Source of the DNA: Candidatus Pantoea formicae
Lineage (GTDB): Bacteria; Pseudomonadota; Gammaproteobacteria; Enterobacterales; Enterobacteriaceae
Length of the DNA stretch: 64,000 nucleotides
NCBI RefSeq assembly: GCF_011752625.1
Contig: NZ_VWXD01000011.1
Span: forward strand, 1 to 64,000
Reading direction: 5' to 3'
Positions 7,604 through 16,356 of this stretch are shown here, piece by piece; position 1 is the first letter of the stretch; every line of letters starts with the position of its first letter. Both the position numbers and the translations under genes were made by a program. Under the pieces are notes generated by a model that had not been told where the DNA came from, ran no database searches, and saw only the letters and a program-made list of their open reading frames with translations.

Positions 7604-8520
7604 ACCAGACGTTCGGCAATGCGTTGTGTAAAAGTGGCCACCTGCTGCTGCAGGTGGTCGCAGAAGTGATCAACCAAAGCGGATGCCGGACGATGCTGTG
7701 GCCTTACCAGACTGACGGTGAACGGCACAGCGACACTGAATTTACGCATCACCACTCCGCTGTCGGCGTAATCCAGTGCCGTCAGCGGATTCACAATCGA
7801 AATCCCTACCCCGGCGCGCACCATCGCGCATACCGATGCCGCACTGTGTGTTTCCAGCACCAGACGGCGTTCCACCCCTTGTTCATGAAACAGCGAATCC
7901 AGTAGCTGGCGATAACTATCGCTGCGCGACAAGCTGACGTAATTCTCACCCTGAAAATCCTGCGGCGTCAGCACCTCACGCTGGCACAGCGGATGGTTGG
8001 GCGGCAGCACGCACACTTCATCGCAGGTCAGCAGCGGCACGCGCTCGGTGCCTGCTGGCGCATGTTGGGTTTCGGTTAGACCCAGATCGTAGCGCTGTGC
8101 CGACAGCCACTCTTCCAGCAGTGGCGACTCCTGCGGAATGATATTCAGACTGACTTGCGGATAGCGTTGCAGGAAAGGCTGTAGCAGGGGAGGTAACAGC
8201 GATTGCGAAAATACTGGCAAGCAGGCAATCGACAGCTCGCCCTGACGGAATTGGCGCAATCCTTCGGCGGCATCCATGATGCGGTCCAGCCCGTACCACG
8301 AGCGTTGTACTTCTTCGTATAACCGCAAGCCTTGTACCGTCGGTTGCAAACGTCCACGCACCCGTTCAAACAGTTCCAGGCCGAGCTGCTGCTCCAGCCG
8401 CGCCAGCTCACGGCTAACGGTTGGCTGCGAGGTGTGCAGCAATGCGGCAGCTTGCGTCAGGTTGCCGCTGGTCATCACCGCATGGAAAATTTCGATATGT
8501 CGCCAGTTAATTTTTGCCAT
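7600..8520 (-). CDS. lysR: LysR, activator of lysA
   Basis: A 306-residue LysR-type regulator that matches E. coli LysR nearly throughout, including RHIEIFHAVMTSGNLTQAA in the N-terminal winged helix and VETHSAASVCAMVRAGVGIS-like sequence in the effector domain. It activates lysA and represses itself. Two adjacent ATGs (8523 and 8520) are possible. I choose 8520 because the GAGAGAGGA ribosome site would leave no spacer before 8523. It is divergent from lysA across 107-110 bp, which should contain the binding sites, as in E. coli. Confidence 0.93.
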   Translation of the reverse strand: MAKINWRHIEIFHAVMTSGNLTQAAALLHTSQPTVSRELARLEQQLGLELFERVRGRLQPTVQGLRLYEEVQRSWYGLDRIMDAAEGLRQFRQGELSIACLPVFSQSLLPPLLQPFLQRYPQVSLNIIPQESPLLEEWLSAQRYDLGLTETQHAPAGTERVPLLTCDEVCVLPPNHPLCQREVLTPQDFQGENYVSLSRSDSYRQLLDSLFHEQGVERRLVLETHSAASVCAMVRAGVGISIVNPLTALDYADSGVVMRKFSVAVPFTVSLVRPQHRPASALVDHFCDHLQQQVATFTQRIAERLV

Positions 8521-8630
8521 CATTCCTCTCTCTCAGCCCATATCATATTTGCATAGCTGACGCTAAAACAGATATTTTTCTGAATTGATGGGCTGTGGCT
8601 AAATAACCGCAATGACACAGGAGAATTGAG

Positions 8631-9884
8631 ATGCCACGTCCACTGAACAACACCGAAACGGCACTGACTGCCGACAATTTACTGCCGCTGGCACAACGCT
8701 ATGCAGGGCCATTCTGGGCTTACGATGCCGCGATTATTCAGCAGCGTATTGCGCAGCTGAGCGCCTTTGACGTGGTACGTTTCGCCCAGAAAGCCTGCTC
8801 AAACATTCACATTCTGCGACTGATGCGTGCCGCTGGCGTAAAAGTGGATTCTGTTTCACTGGGTGAGATTGAACGTGCGCTGGCAGCGGGTTTCCAGCCG
8901 GGTGGCGAAGATATCGTTTTTACCGCTGACGTTTTGGATCAACCCACCCTGGCTCGTATCGCCGAACTGAAAGTGCCAGTCAACGCGGGTTCCGTCGATA
9001 TGCTGCATCAGCTCGGCGCGGTCTCTGCGGGCCATAAAGTGTGGCTGCGCATTAACCCTGGCTTTGGTCACGGTCACAGCCAGAAAACCAACACCGGCGG
9101 TGAGAACAGTAAGCACGGCATCTGGCACAGCGACCTGCCGCTGGCGCTGGCGGCGATTCAGCAGCATGGCCTGAAGCTGGTTGGCCTGCATATGCATATC
9201 GGTTCCGGTGTTGATTACGGTCACCTGCAGCAGGTATGTGACGCGATGGTCGATCGGGTGGTGTCATTTGGTCAGGATCTGGAAGCGATTTCTGCCGGTG
9301 GTGGCCTGTCGATTCCTTATCGCTTCGGTGAAGAAGCCATTGATACCCAGCACTATTTCGGCTTGTGGAGTGGCGCGCGTGACCGCATTGCGGCGCATCT
9401 GGGCCATCCGGTGAAACTGGAAATCGAGCCGGGTCGCTTCCTGGTGGCGGAGTCTGGCGTGCTGGTATCACAGGTGCGCGCCGTCAAGGATATGGGTAGC
9501 CGTCACTTTGTGCTGGTGGATGCCGGTTTCAGTGATTTAATGCGCCCATCCATGTACGGCAGCTATCACCACATCTCGGTGCTGCCAGCCGATGGCCGTG
9601 CATTGAGTGATGCGACTGTGGATGCTGTTGTAGCAGGGCCGCTGTGCGAGTCGGGGGATGTGTTTACTCAGCTTGAAGGCGGCAAAGTCGAGACACGCGC
9701 ACTGCCAGCAACCCAGGTGGGTGATTATCTGGTGTTCCACGATACTGGCGCGTACGGCGCATCCATGTCTTCCAACTACAACAGCCGTCCATTGATCCCT
9801 GAAGTGCTGTTCGAGAATGGCACTCCACGTGAGATTCGTCGCGCGCAGACCATTCAGGAGCTGCTGGCGCTGGAGCTGATGTGA
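8631..9884 (+). CDS. lysA: diaminopimelate decarboxylase
   Basis: A 417-residue PLP enzyme that converts meso-diaminopimelate to L-lysine and CO2, the last step of lysine synthesis, in the cytosol. The PLP lysine is K54 in FAQKACSN. The glycine-rich phosphate site reads ISAGGGLSIPY, and the catalytic-cysteine region reads GPLCESGDVF. Length and sequence closely match E. coli LysA (420 residues). A GGAGAATTGAG ribosome site precedes the ATG. Expression should depend on the divergent LysR. The GTG start of the following acetyltransferase gene overlaps its stop (GTGA), which is not the E. coli arrangement. Confidence 0.95.
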   Translation: MPRPLNNTETALTADNLLPLAQRYAGPFWAYDAAIIQQRIAQLSAFDVVRFAQKACSNIHILRLMRAAGVKVDSVSLGEIERALAAGFQPGGEDIVFTADVLDQPTLARIAELKVPVNAGSVDMLHQLGAVSAGHKVWLRINPGFGHGHSQKTNTGGENSKHGIWHSDLPLALAAIQQHGLKLVGLHMHIGSGVDYGHLQQVCDAMVDRVVSFGQDLEAISAGGGLSIPYRFGEEAIDTQHYFGLWSGARDRIAAHLGHPVKLEIEPGRFLVAESGVLVSQVRAVKDMGSRHFVLVDAGFSDLMRPSMYGSYHHISVLPADGRALSDATVDAVVAGPLCESGDVFTQLEGGKVETRALPATQVGDYLVFHDTGAYGASMSSNYNSRPLIPEVLFENGTPREIRRAQTIQELLALELM

Positions 9885-10333
9885 TCAATATTGTTCCACT
9901 CAGTGAAGTCCCACATCACGCCAGTCATATCACCGACTGGCTGTGGCAGGCGTTTGGTGAAGGGACGTCGCGCGAGTTTTACGACAGCATTGTGCGCAGC
10001 AGTCTGAACGGGGCCGAATATCCGGTGACCTTTGTGGCGCTGGACGGTGATGTACCGCTGGGCACGGTAGGGTTCTGGCGTTGTGATCTCATCAGTCGTC
10101 AGGATCTTTATCCGTGGATTGCGGCACTCTATGTTGATGAACATGCGCGCGGCAATGGTTTGAGTGAAGCGTTGCAGCAGCATGTGATCGAGTATGCCCG
10201 TGAACGTGGGCATGAAAAGCTGTGGTTGTGGTCAACCTTTGGTGGCTATTACGAACGCTTTGGTTGGCAGTATCAGTGTGATGCGCTGGAGTTCCCGGAT
10301 GTGCGGGTGAAGGTCTATTCGCAGGATTTGTGA
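9881..10333 (+). CDS. GNAT-family N-acetyltransferase
   Basis: A 150-residue protein with GNAT features: a beta-bulge segment LYPWIAALYVDEHARGNGLSEALQQHV, where R-G-N-G-L is the acetyl-CoA pyrophosphate loop, and a C-terminal YYERFGW motif. It acetylates an unidentified amine. The GTG start overlaps the lysA stop by 4 bases, so it is translationally coupled to lysA. This suggests a role tied to lysine or diaminopimelate metabolism, but that is inference only. In E. coli nothing intervenes between lysA and galR, so this is an accessory addition. Confidence 0.85.
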   Translation: MINIVPLSEVPHHASHITDWLWQAFGEGTSREFYDSIVRSSLNGAEYPVTFVALDGDVPLGTVGFWRCDLISRQDLYPWIAALYVDEHARGNGLSEALQQHVIEYARERGHEKLWLWSTFGGYYERFGWQYQCDALEFPDVRVKVYSQDL

Positions 10334-10419
10334 TGCGTGGCTGAAGGAATCGAGCCGTAGCGGCGTGATATATCGCGCTGATTTTAAGCGACAATCCTGC
10401 TGACAGATACGCATTAAAT

Positions 10420-10446
10420 GGCGCCGCTAACACCTTGTGCGGCGCC
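10420..10446. terminator. terminator-like hairpin between the GNAT gene and galR
   Basis: Perfect 8-bp stem GGCGCCGC/GCGGCGCC with an 11-base loop, between convergent genes and 9 bases from the galR stop. On the minus strand it is followed by ATTTAATG, on the plus strand by TCATATTTAT, so it may work in both directions. Confidence 0.65.
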
Positions 10447-10455
10447 TCATATTTA

Positions 10456-11457
10456 TCAACTCGGTCCGCTCACCGAATGTCTTCTCACCAGCGTTGGGCT
10501 AAACATATTGGTCACTTCCGGCATTTCCGTACCGTTGGCTAACGCCAGCGCCAACTGCGCCGCTTGCTGCGCCATCGTCACAATCGGATAACGCACCGTG
10601 GTCAGACGAGGACGCACATAGCGGGATACCAACACATCATCAAAACCAATCAGTGACATCTCTTCCGGCACGCGAATGCCGTTATCACTCAGCACCGCCA
10701 GCGCGCCAGCCGCCATGGAATCGTTGTAACAAGCCACGGCCGTGAACTGCTTGCCGCGCCCCAGCAATTCCGTCATCGCTTGCTCACCACCGACTTCATC
10801 CGGCTCTCCCCACGCCACCAGGCGGTCGTTAGACGGCAAGCCGTGCTCTTTCAGCGCGTCGTAGTAACCTTGCAGGCGGTCTTCGGAGTCAGAAATCGGA
10901 TGGGTCGAGCAGATAAAGGCGATTTGCGTATGGCCTTGCTGAATCAGATGGCGCGTTGCCAGCCAGGCACCGTAGCGGTCATCGAGCGCGATACAGCGTG
11001 ACTCAAAGCCTTTCAGCAGGCGATTCAGCAGTACCATGCCCGGCACCTGCTTCATCAGCACTTCCAAATCCGCATCGGGGATTTTCTTGGCATGCACCAC
11101 CAAGGCGTCGCAGCGATGGCGCATTAGTTGTTCGATCGCCTGACGCTCTTTTTGCTCGATGTGGTAACCGTTACCAATCAGCAGGAAGTTGCCGGTGGCA
11201 CCTGCCACTTCATCGACGGCTTTTACCATCGCGCCGAAAAAGGGATCGGAAACGTCACCCACCACCAGCCCGAGGGTTTCGGTGGATTGCTGCGCCAGGG
11301 CGCGTGCGTTGGCGTTCGGGTGATACTGCAACTGCTCCATTGCCTGGGTCACGGCGAGGCGTGAACTCTCGCTGGCTTTGGGCGAATTATTGATGACGCG
11401 GGAAACGGTTGCGACCGACACCCCTGCCATGCGGGCAACATCCTTAATGGTAGCCAT
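10456..11457 (-). CDS. galR: galactose repressor GalR
   Basis: A 333-residue LacI-family repressor nearly identical in layout to E. coli GalR (343). The N-terminal HTH is MATIKDVARMAGVSVATVSR, and residues about 60-330 form the sugar-binding domain, ending SPTLVRRHSVSGPS. It represses galactose transport and metabolism genes until galactose binds. I choose the ATG at 11457 because the family always starts there. The reading frame continues upstream to 11553, but that part has no family match. A GalR-operator-like sequence lies 17 bp upstream of the start, pointing to autoregulation. Confidence 0.95.
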   Translation of the reverse strand: MATIKDVARMAGVSVATVSRVINNSPKASESSRLAVTQAMEQLQYHPNANARALAQQSTETLGLVVGDVSDPFFGAMVKAVDEVAGATGNFLLIGNGYHIEQKERQAIEQLMRHRCDALVVHAKKIPDADLEVLMKQVPGMVLLNRLLKGFESRCIALDDRYGAWLATRHLIQQGHTQIAFICSTHPISDSEDRLQGYYDALKEHGLPSNDRLVAWGEPDEVGGEQAMTELLGRGKQFTAVACYNDSMAAGALAVLSDNGIRVPEEMSLIGFDDVLVSRYVRPRLTTVRYPIVTMAQQAAQLALALANGTEMPEVTNMFSPTLVRRHSVSGPS

Positions 11458-11473
11458 GCGATTACTTGCATCC

Positions 11474-11489
11474 GGGAAAACGTTTACAC
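11474..11489. promoter_or_regulatory. GalR/GalS operator-like site upstream of galR
   Basis: Read on the minus strand it is GTGTAAACGTTTTCCC, which fits the GalR/GalS operator pattern GTGKAANCGNTTNCAC at all but one specified position. A second inverted repeat, AGTGTT-N6-AACACT, follows at 11498-11515 and does not fit the GalR pattern. Confidence 0.6.
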
Positions 11490-11652
11490 ATCCCCCCAGT
11501 GTTACGGAAAACACTACCTGTAGCAACCCGCGAGAATGCCAGCGCTGTCGCAAAAGCGCGGAAATTAAGGGGATTCAGCCAACCTTTAGCCCTCCAACTC
11601 CCTCATGGTATGCTGGTCTCCATCATTACACCTGTCTGCCGGACCCAAAACC

Positions 11653-13914
11653 ATGAAAACTCGCGTGCCGCACCTGGCGCACTGGGGCGCTTTTACTGCC
11701 GTCACTGAAAACGATCGCCTGATTGGCTGTGAACCCTTTTTTGCTGACGCCGATCCTTCGCCGATGCTCAACACCATTCCGGAACTGGTCTACTCGGATA
11801 AGCGTATCCGCCAGCCTATGGTGCGTCGTTCATGGCTAAAATCCCGCGAGAACAGCGATCGCACGCTGCGTGGACGTGAAGATTTTGTGGCTGTGGATTG
11901 GGATACCGCGCTGGATCTGGTGGCTGAAGAGAATCGCCGTGTGCGCGATCGCTATGGCGCTTCCGGGATTTTCAACGGTTCTTATGGCTGGTCTTCAGCG
12001 GGCCGCGTTAATCATGCGCGTACTTTGATTCGCCGTTTCTATTTTCAGGGCGGCGGCGGGGTAGACCAGCAGGGCAACTACAGCTGGGGCGCGGCGCAGT
12101 TCTTCCTGCCGTATGTGATTGGCACCTATATGCCGCTCACCGGCCGCGTAACTGACTGGCCGGATGTGGTTGAGCATGCGGATATCTTTATCGCCTTTGG
12201 TGGGCTGGCCCTCAAGAATGCACAGGTGGCTTCGGGCGGCGCTGGGCAGCACAGCCTGAAACCGGCGCTGGAGCAGCTCACCGCCAAAGGCACACCGATT
12301 ATCAACATCAGCCCGATGCGTGATGACTGCCCAGCCTTCGTCAATGCTGAGTGGATTCCGATTCGCCCGAATACCGATGTGGCGCTGATGCTGGCGCTCG
12401 GTTATGAGATTACGCGTCGCAATGCGCTCGACGAAAGCTTCCTGGCCAGCCACTGCACCGGCTGGCCGCAGCTGCGTGAATATCTGCTGGGTGAAAGCGA
12501 CCGTATCGCCAAAACGCCAGAGTGGGCGAGTGCCATCACCGGCATTCCGGCTGCGCGCATCGCGTTGCTGGCACAGCAGCTTATTGGCAAACGCAGTTTT
12601 ATCACCTGTTCTTACTCGGTGCAGCGTGCCCATCGCGGTGAGCAGCCGTACTGGATGATGATTGCGCTCTCCTCAATGCTCGGTCAGCCAGGTTTACCGG
12701 GTGGCGGCTTCTCCTTTGGTCATGGTTCGATGAACAGCGTCGGTAATCCGCGCCAGGAAGGGCCTGCGCCAATGATGAGTACCGGGCCAAATCCGGGCAA
12801 CTTCTCGATTCCGGTAGCGCGCATTAGCGACATGCTGCTCAACCCTGGTCAGCCGTACAACTTCCAGGGCGAAACCCTGCACTATCCTGATATCCATCTG
12901 GTGCACTGGGCGGGTGGTAATCCTTTCCACCATCATCAGCAACTCAATCGCCTGGTTGAAGGCTGGCAGCGCCCGGATACCGTGATCGTGCAGGACATCG
13001 TCTGGACCCCGGCGGCGCAGATGGCGGATATCGTTTTACCGGCCACCACCACGCTGGAACGCAACGACATTGGTGGCTCCTCGCGCGATCGCTTTGTCTT
13101 TGCGATGCATCAGGCGGTGAAACCTCAGCATCAGGCGCGCAATGACTTCGATATCTTTGCGGATATCGCCGATCGTCTCGGTTATCGCGATGTGTTCACC
13201 GAAGGGCGCAATGAGATGCAGTGGATTGAACACCTGTATCAGCAGTGTGCGGTGGCCCATGCGCGCAAAGATATTCACTTCCCGGAGTTTGGTGAATTCT
13301 GGGAGCGCGGCTTTGTTGAGATCCCGGAAGGCGGCAAGCCGTACGTGTTTATGGACGATTTCCGTGCAAACCCGATCGCGCATCCGATCCAGACCGCCAG
13401 CGGAAAAATTGAGCTGTTCTGCCAGACCATCGCCGATTATCAGTTGGACGATTTCGCCGGACACCCTGAGTGGCGTGAGCCGCAGGAGTGGTTAGGTGCA
13501 CCGTTGAGCGAAGACTTCCCGCTGCATATGATCTCTATACAGCCTTTAGATCGTCTTCATAGCCAAATGGATGCCACTGCTACGGTTCAGGCAAATAAAA
13601 CCGCCGGGCGTGAAACCCTGTATATGCATCCGCAGGATGCGAGTGCGCGCAACATTGTGGATGGTGATGAAATTGAAGTCAGCAATACGCGCGGCCGTAT
13701 GCTGGCAGGGGTACGCCTCACCGATGGCTTAACCCCCGGCGTGGTGATTATCTCCACGGGTGCATGGTTCGATCCGGGCTTTGGCCGCGCTTGGCAGCCG
13801 TGGGACCGTGCGGGCAACCCGAACGTGCTGACGCTGGATATCGGGACCTCGTCTCTGACACAGGGACCTAACGCCATGAGTTGCCTGGTGGAAATCAAAA
13901 AACACCTGATGTGA
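11653..13914 (+). CDS. molybdopterin-dependent S/N-oxide reductase, BisC-like
   Basis: A 753-residue member of the DMSO reductase family, closest in pattern to biotin sulfoxide reductase BisC and TorA/TorZ (LAHWGAF start; SYGWSS segment expected to hold the Mo-ligand serine; WAGGNPFHHHQQLNRL; DIVLPATTTLERND; the HRLHSQ-type DRLHSQMD). There is no twin-arginine signal, so it should be cytosolic like BisC, reducing biotin or methionine sulfoxide or a related S/N-oxide. The start at 11653 matches the BisC N-terminus. An upstream ATG at 11605 only adds unmatched residues. It is a single gene between galR and omrB, absent from this place in E. coli. The exact substrate is uncertain. Confidence 0.85.
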   Translation: MKTRVPHLAHWGAFTAVTENDRLIGCEPFFADADPSPMLNTIPELVYSDKRIRQPMVRRSWLKSRENSDRTLRGREDFVAVDWDTALDLVAEENRRVRDRYGASGIFNGSYGWSSAGRVNHARTLIRRFYFQGGGGVDQQGNYSWGAAQFFLPYVIGTYMPLTGRVTDWPDVVEHADIFIAFGGLALKNAQVASGGAGQHSLKPALEQLTAKGTPIINISPMRDDCPAFVNAEWIPIRPNTDVALMLALGYEITRRNALDESFLASHCTGWPQLREYLLGESDRIAKTPEWASAITGIPAARIALLAQQLIGKRSFITCSYSVQRAHRGEQPYWMMIALSSMLGQPGLPGGGFSFGHGSMNSVGNPRQEGPAPMMSTGPNPGNFSIPVARISDMLLNPGQPYNFQGETLHYPDIHLVHWAGGNPFHHHQQLNRLVEGWQRPDTVIVQDIVWTPAAQMADIVLPATTTLERNDIGGSSRDRFVFAMHQAVKPQHQARNDFDIFADIADRLGYRDVFTEGRNEMQWIEHLYQQCAVAHARKDIHFPEFGEFWERGFVEIPEGGKPYVFMDDFRANPIAHPIQTASGKIELFCQTIADYQLDDFAGHPEWREPQEWLGAPLSEDFPLHMISIQPLDRLHSQMDATATVQANKTAGRETLYMHPQDASARNIVDGDEIEVSNTRGRMLAGVRLTDGLTPGVVIISTGAWFDPGFGRAWQPWDRAGNPNVLTLDIGTSSLTQGPNAMSCLVEIKKHLM

Positions 13915-13946
13915 ATGGGGTGCTAACAATCTCACTGCTGGTTACA

Positions 13947-14005
13947 TTTTGCGGGTAACTGTTGCGTTTGAGAGATGGTTTCCCATCGTGCCACCTTGCT
14001 ACAGT
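13947..14005 (+). promoter_or_regulatory. omrB promoter region with OmpR-like sequence
   Basis: TACAGT at 14000-14005 is a plausible -10, six bases before the presumed sRNA start. The upstream stretch around 13941-13965 (TTACATTTTGCGGGTAAC) resembles OmpR boxes. In E. coli both omr genes are activated by OmpR. The -35 is poor, as expected for an activated promoter. Confidence 0.4.
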
Positions 14006-14011
14006 CAGGGT

Positions 14012-14087
14012 CCCAGAGGTATTGATGGGTGAACATCAAAAAGTTTTCTTGATTACACCGACCTGCGCAGATGCGCAGGTTTTTTTT
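14012..14087 (+). ncRNA. omrB: OmrB-like small regulatory RNA
   Basis: The 5' end CCCAGAGGTATTGAT is the hallmark of OmrA/OmrB. The 3' end ATTACACCGACC followed by stem CCTGCGCA-GA-TGCGCAGG and eight Ts is nearly the E. coli OmrB terminator. The predicted length is 76 nt (E. coli OmrB is 82). These Hfq-dependent RNAs pair through their 5' end to repress outer-membrane proteins, ompR and curli regulator mRNAs. The galR-proximal position and the orientation opposite to galR match E. coli omrB. Its neighbour omrA is displaced by about 2 kb. Confidence 0.85.
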
Positions 14088-14201
14088 GCCTGCTGTTTAC
14101 GCTAACGAACTGATACACAGTTTTCCTGTCATCATGCCGCGCCTTTCTTTATAACTGCTTGCAAGAAGCTTAGGATCACCCTTTTATTGCAGCGGAATGC
14201 T

Positions 14202-15932
14202 ATGCCCCGTATAAAAAAATTTCTGGGTAAAGACCAGATTAAAGCCCCATTCAATCCCTTTCGCTTTCGCCTGATTTGTTTGGGCGTGTTGAGCTGCATG
14301 GTAGTGCTGCTGATCTTTGTGGGTGACTTGCAACTGATAAAACACCCGATGCTCGAACATGAGGCCGATCAGCGTTCGTTGCGCACCGTCACCTTGCCGA
14401 CCAGTCGTGGCACATTGCTGGACCGTGACGGTCAGGCTTTGGCGCTGAGCGTACCAGCGCGAGACATCATTGCTGACCCGATGCGGGTGCTGGAAGCTAA
14501 CCCCGATTTCACTAATGCCAAGTGGACTTACCTTGCATCGGCGTTGAATTTGCGTCCGGAAGAGTTGCGCGATCAAATCACCGCCAATCCTAAAAAGCGC
14601 TTTCTCTATCTGGGGCGTAAAATCGAATTGGGCATCGCAAAAGACATCGCCCAGTTGCACTTAAAGGGCATCAGTTCGGTGTATAACGACAGCCGCTTCT
14701 ACCCGATGAGTGAAGCGGCAGCGCCTTTGATTGGTATTGTCGGTGCTGACAGCATCGGCCTGAATGGCCTGGAGAAAGGCTTTGACCATGTGCTGCAAGG
14801 CGAGCCGGGCAAAGAGGTTTATCGCCAGGACAAAGAGGGCAATATCGTGGCGATGCTGGATTATGAGCCGCCCAAACAGCCACCAACGGTTCAACTCAGC
14901 ATTGATAAGTTTGACCAGTTCACGCTCTACAGCAAACTGCGTGATGGGGTATTGCTGAACAAAGCGGATTCCGGTGCGGCGGTGTTGATCAAAATTGATA
15001 CCGGTGAAATTCTGGCGATGGCGTCCTATCCCTCGTTCAACCCCAACAATTTTGACAATGCGACACCGGCGCAGATGCGTAACACCGCGATCAACGACAG
15101 CTATGAACCGGGTTCAACGGTAAAACCTCTGGTGGTGTTAGAGGGGCTGGAACGTCATCTGATCCGCCCTGACTCGGTGCTGGATACCTCGCCTTACACG
15201 GTAAACGGCCATTTGATTCGTGACGTCGGCCACTGGCCGCGACTGACGGTGACCGGCATCCTGCAAAAATCGAGTGATACCGGCGCCTCTCATATTGCGC
15301 TGGCGATGCCCGCCGACGCGCTGGTGAATACCTATCAGGCGTTTGGTCTGGGTAAACCCACAGGATTAGGGCTGACAGGCGAAAGCGTGGGGTATTTCCC
15401 GCTGCACCGTCAGCGCTGGGCTGATATTGAACGTGCGACCTTTGCCTTTGGTTACGGCTTACGTGTGACGCCGCTGCAAATCGCGCGTGAATACGCCACT
15501 TTAGGCAGCTATGGCATCTACCGTCCTCTCTCCATTACCAAAGTGACACCACCCGTGGTGGGTACACAGGTGGCGAATCCGGTGACCACTGAAATCGTGG
15601 TACATATGATGGAGAGTGACGTACTGCCGGGAGGATCGGGTTTACGTGCCAACGTGCCGGGCTATCGTCTGGCAACCAAAACCGGTACGGCTGAAAAGAT
15701 GGGCCCAACCGGCAAGTATGATGGTGGTTACGTTAACTACACCGCCGGTGTTGCGCCAGCCAGTCATCCGGAAGTGGCACTGGTGGTGCTGATTAACCAT
15801 CCCACTGCGGGCGACCACTTCGGTGGTACGGTGGCGGCACCGACCTTTGGCAACATTATGGGGCCGGTGCTGAAGCATATGAACATCGCGCCTGATGCAA
15901 TCTACAGCAAGCCATCATCGGATAAATCTTAA
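14202..15932 (+). CDS. FtsI/PBP3 paralog, peptidoglycan transpeptidase
   Basis: A 576-residue class B penicillin-binding protein. A short basic cytoplasmic tail and one membrane anchor (about residues 23-43) are followed by a dimerisation domain and a transpeptidase domain with S305-TVK, SSD at 357-359 and KTGTA at 493. Spacing is almost identical to E. coli FtsI (S307, SSN359-361, KTG494), but the second motif has Asp instead of the usual Asn. True ftsI lies in the dcw cluster, so this is an extra copy, comparable with the PBP3SAL paralog of Salmonella that works in acid. The ATG at 14202 is preferred over a TTG at 14187. It lies between omrB and omrA on the same strand. Confidence 0.85.
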   Translation: MPRIKKFLGKDQIKAPFNPFRFRLICLGVLSCMVVLLIFVGDLQLIKHPMLEHEADQRSLRTVTLPTSRGTLLDRDGQALALSVPARDIIADPMRVLEANPDFTNAKWTYLASALNLRPEELRDQITANPKKRFLYLGRKIELGIAKDIAQLHLKGISSVYNDSRFYPMSEAAAPLIGIVGADSIGLNGLEKGFDHVLQGEPGKEVYRQDKEGNIVAMLDYEPPKQPPTVQLSIDKFDQFTLYSKLRDGVLLNKADSGAAVLIKIDTGEILAMASYPSFNPNNFDNATPAQMRNTAINDSYEPGSTVKPLVVLEGLERHLIRPDSVLDTSPYTVNGHLIRDVGHWPRLTVTGILQKSSDTGASHIALAMPADALVNTYQAFGLGKPTGLGLTGESVGYFPLHRQRWADIERATFAFGYGLRVTPLQIAREYATLGSYGIYRPLSITKVTPPVVGTQVANPVTTEIVVHMMESDVLPGGSGLRANVPGYRLATKTGTAEKMGPTGKYDGGYVNYTAGVAPASHPEVALVVLINHPTAGDHFGGTVAAPTFGNIMGPVLKHMNIAPDAIYSKPSSDKS

Positions 15933-16044
15933 TAAAATCAGTATGTAACTTTACAGTCGTGCTTTTCACACCTCGTTGCATTTCGCCGAACTCCGTTGCG
16001 TTTTGCGGCTGTTAACTCTGATGGCTTTGAGCGACGATAAAAGT

Positions 16045-16154
16045 CCCAGAGGTATTGATTGGTGTGAAGATCGGCTGCTGCGGCAGCGATACCTGTTTTC
16101 AGGTATTCACCCTGTTCGGTTGCACCGACCCACGCGGATGCGTGGGTTTTTTTT
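16045..16154 (+). ncRNA. omrA: OmrA-like small regulatory RNA with enlarged centre
   Basis: The first 20 bases starting CCCAGAGGTATTGATTGG equal those of E. coli OmrA. The 3' end TTGCACCGACC with stem CCCACGC-GGAT-GCGTGGG and eight Ts corresponds to the OmrA terminator with compensatory changes. The predicted length is 110 nt against 88 in E. coli. The extra bases form a central hairpin, ATACCTG-TTTT-CAGGTAT (16089-16106). Position next to aas and the orientation agree with E. coli omrA. The -10 would be near 16033-16038. The seed region is unchanged, so targets are probably shared with OmrB. Confidence 0.85.
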
Positions 16155-16356
16155 GCCTAAAATTTACGGCTTAGCGAACTCGCTCACACCTCTTGTCTGA
16201 GTCTTAACATTTCCCCGCCAACATAAAAATATCTTGCCGTGTAACCTGTATGTAACGCACCGCGATGCCGCATTCCATTTCGGTTCGCCAGCCCCTGGCT
16301 GTGTTGGTAGCACGGCTTTGGGGCGTATTTATTGCCCTTCGCTGAGGACATCAAAT

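Noticed and set aside
11995..12633. Long minus-strand open frame opposite the BisC-like gene
   Set aside because: It is antisense to a well-conserved enzyme and its translation has no protein-like features. It is a by-product of GC-rich codon use.
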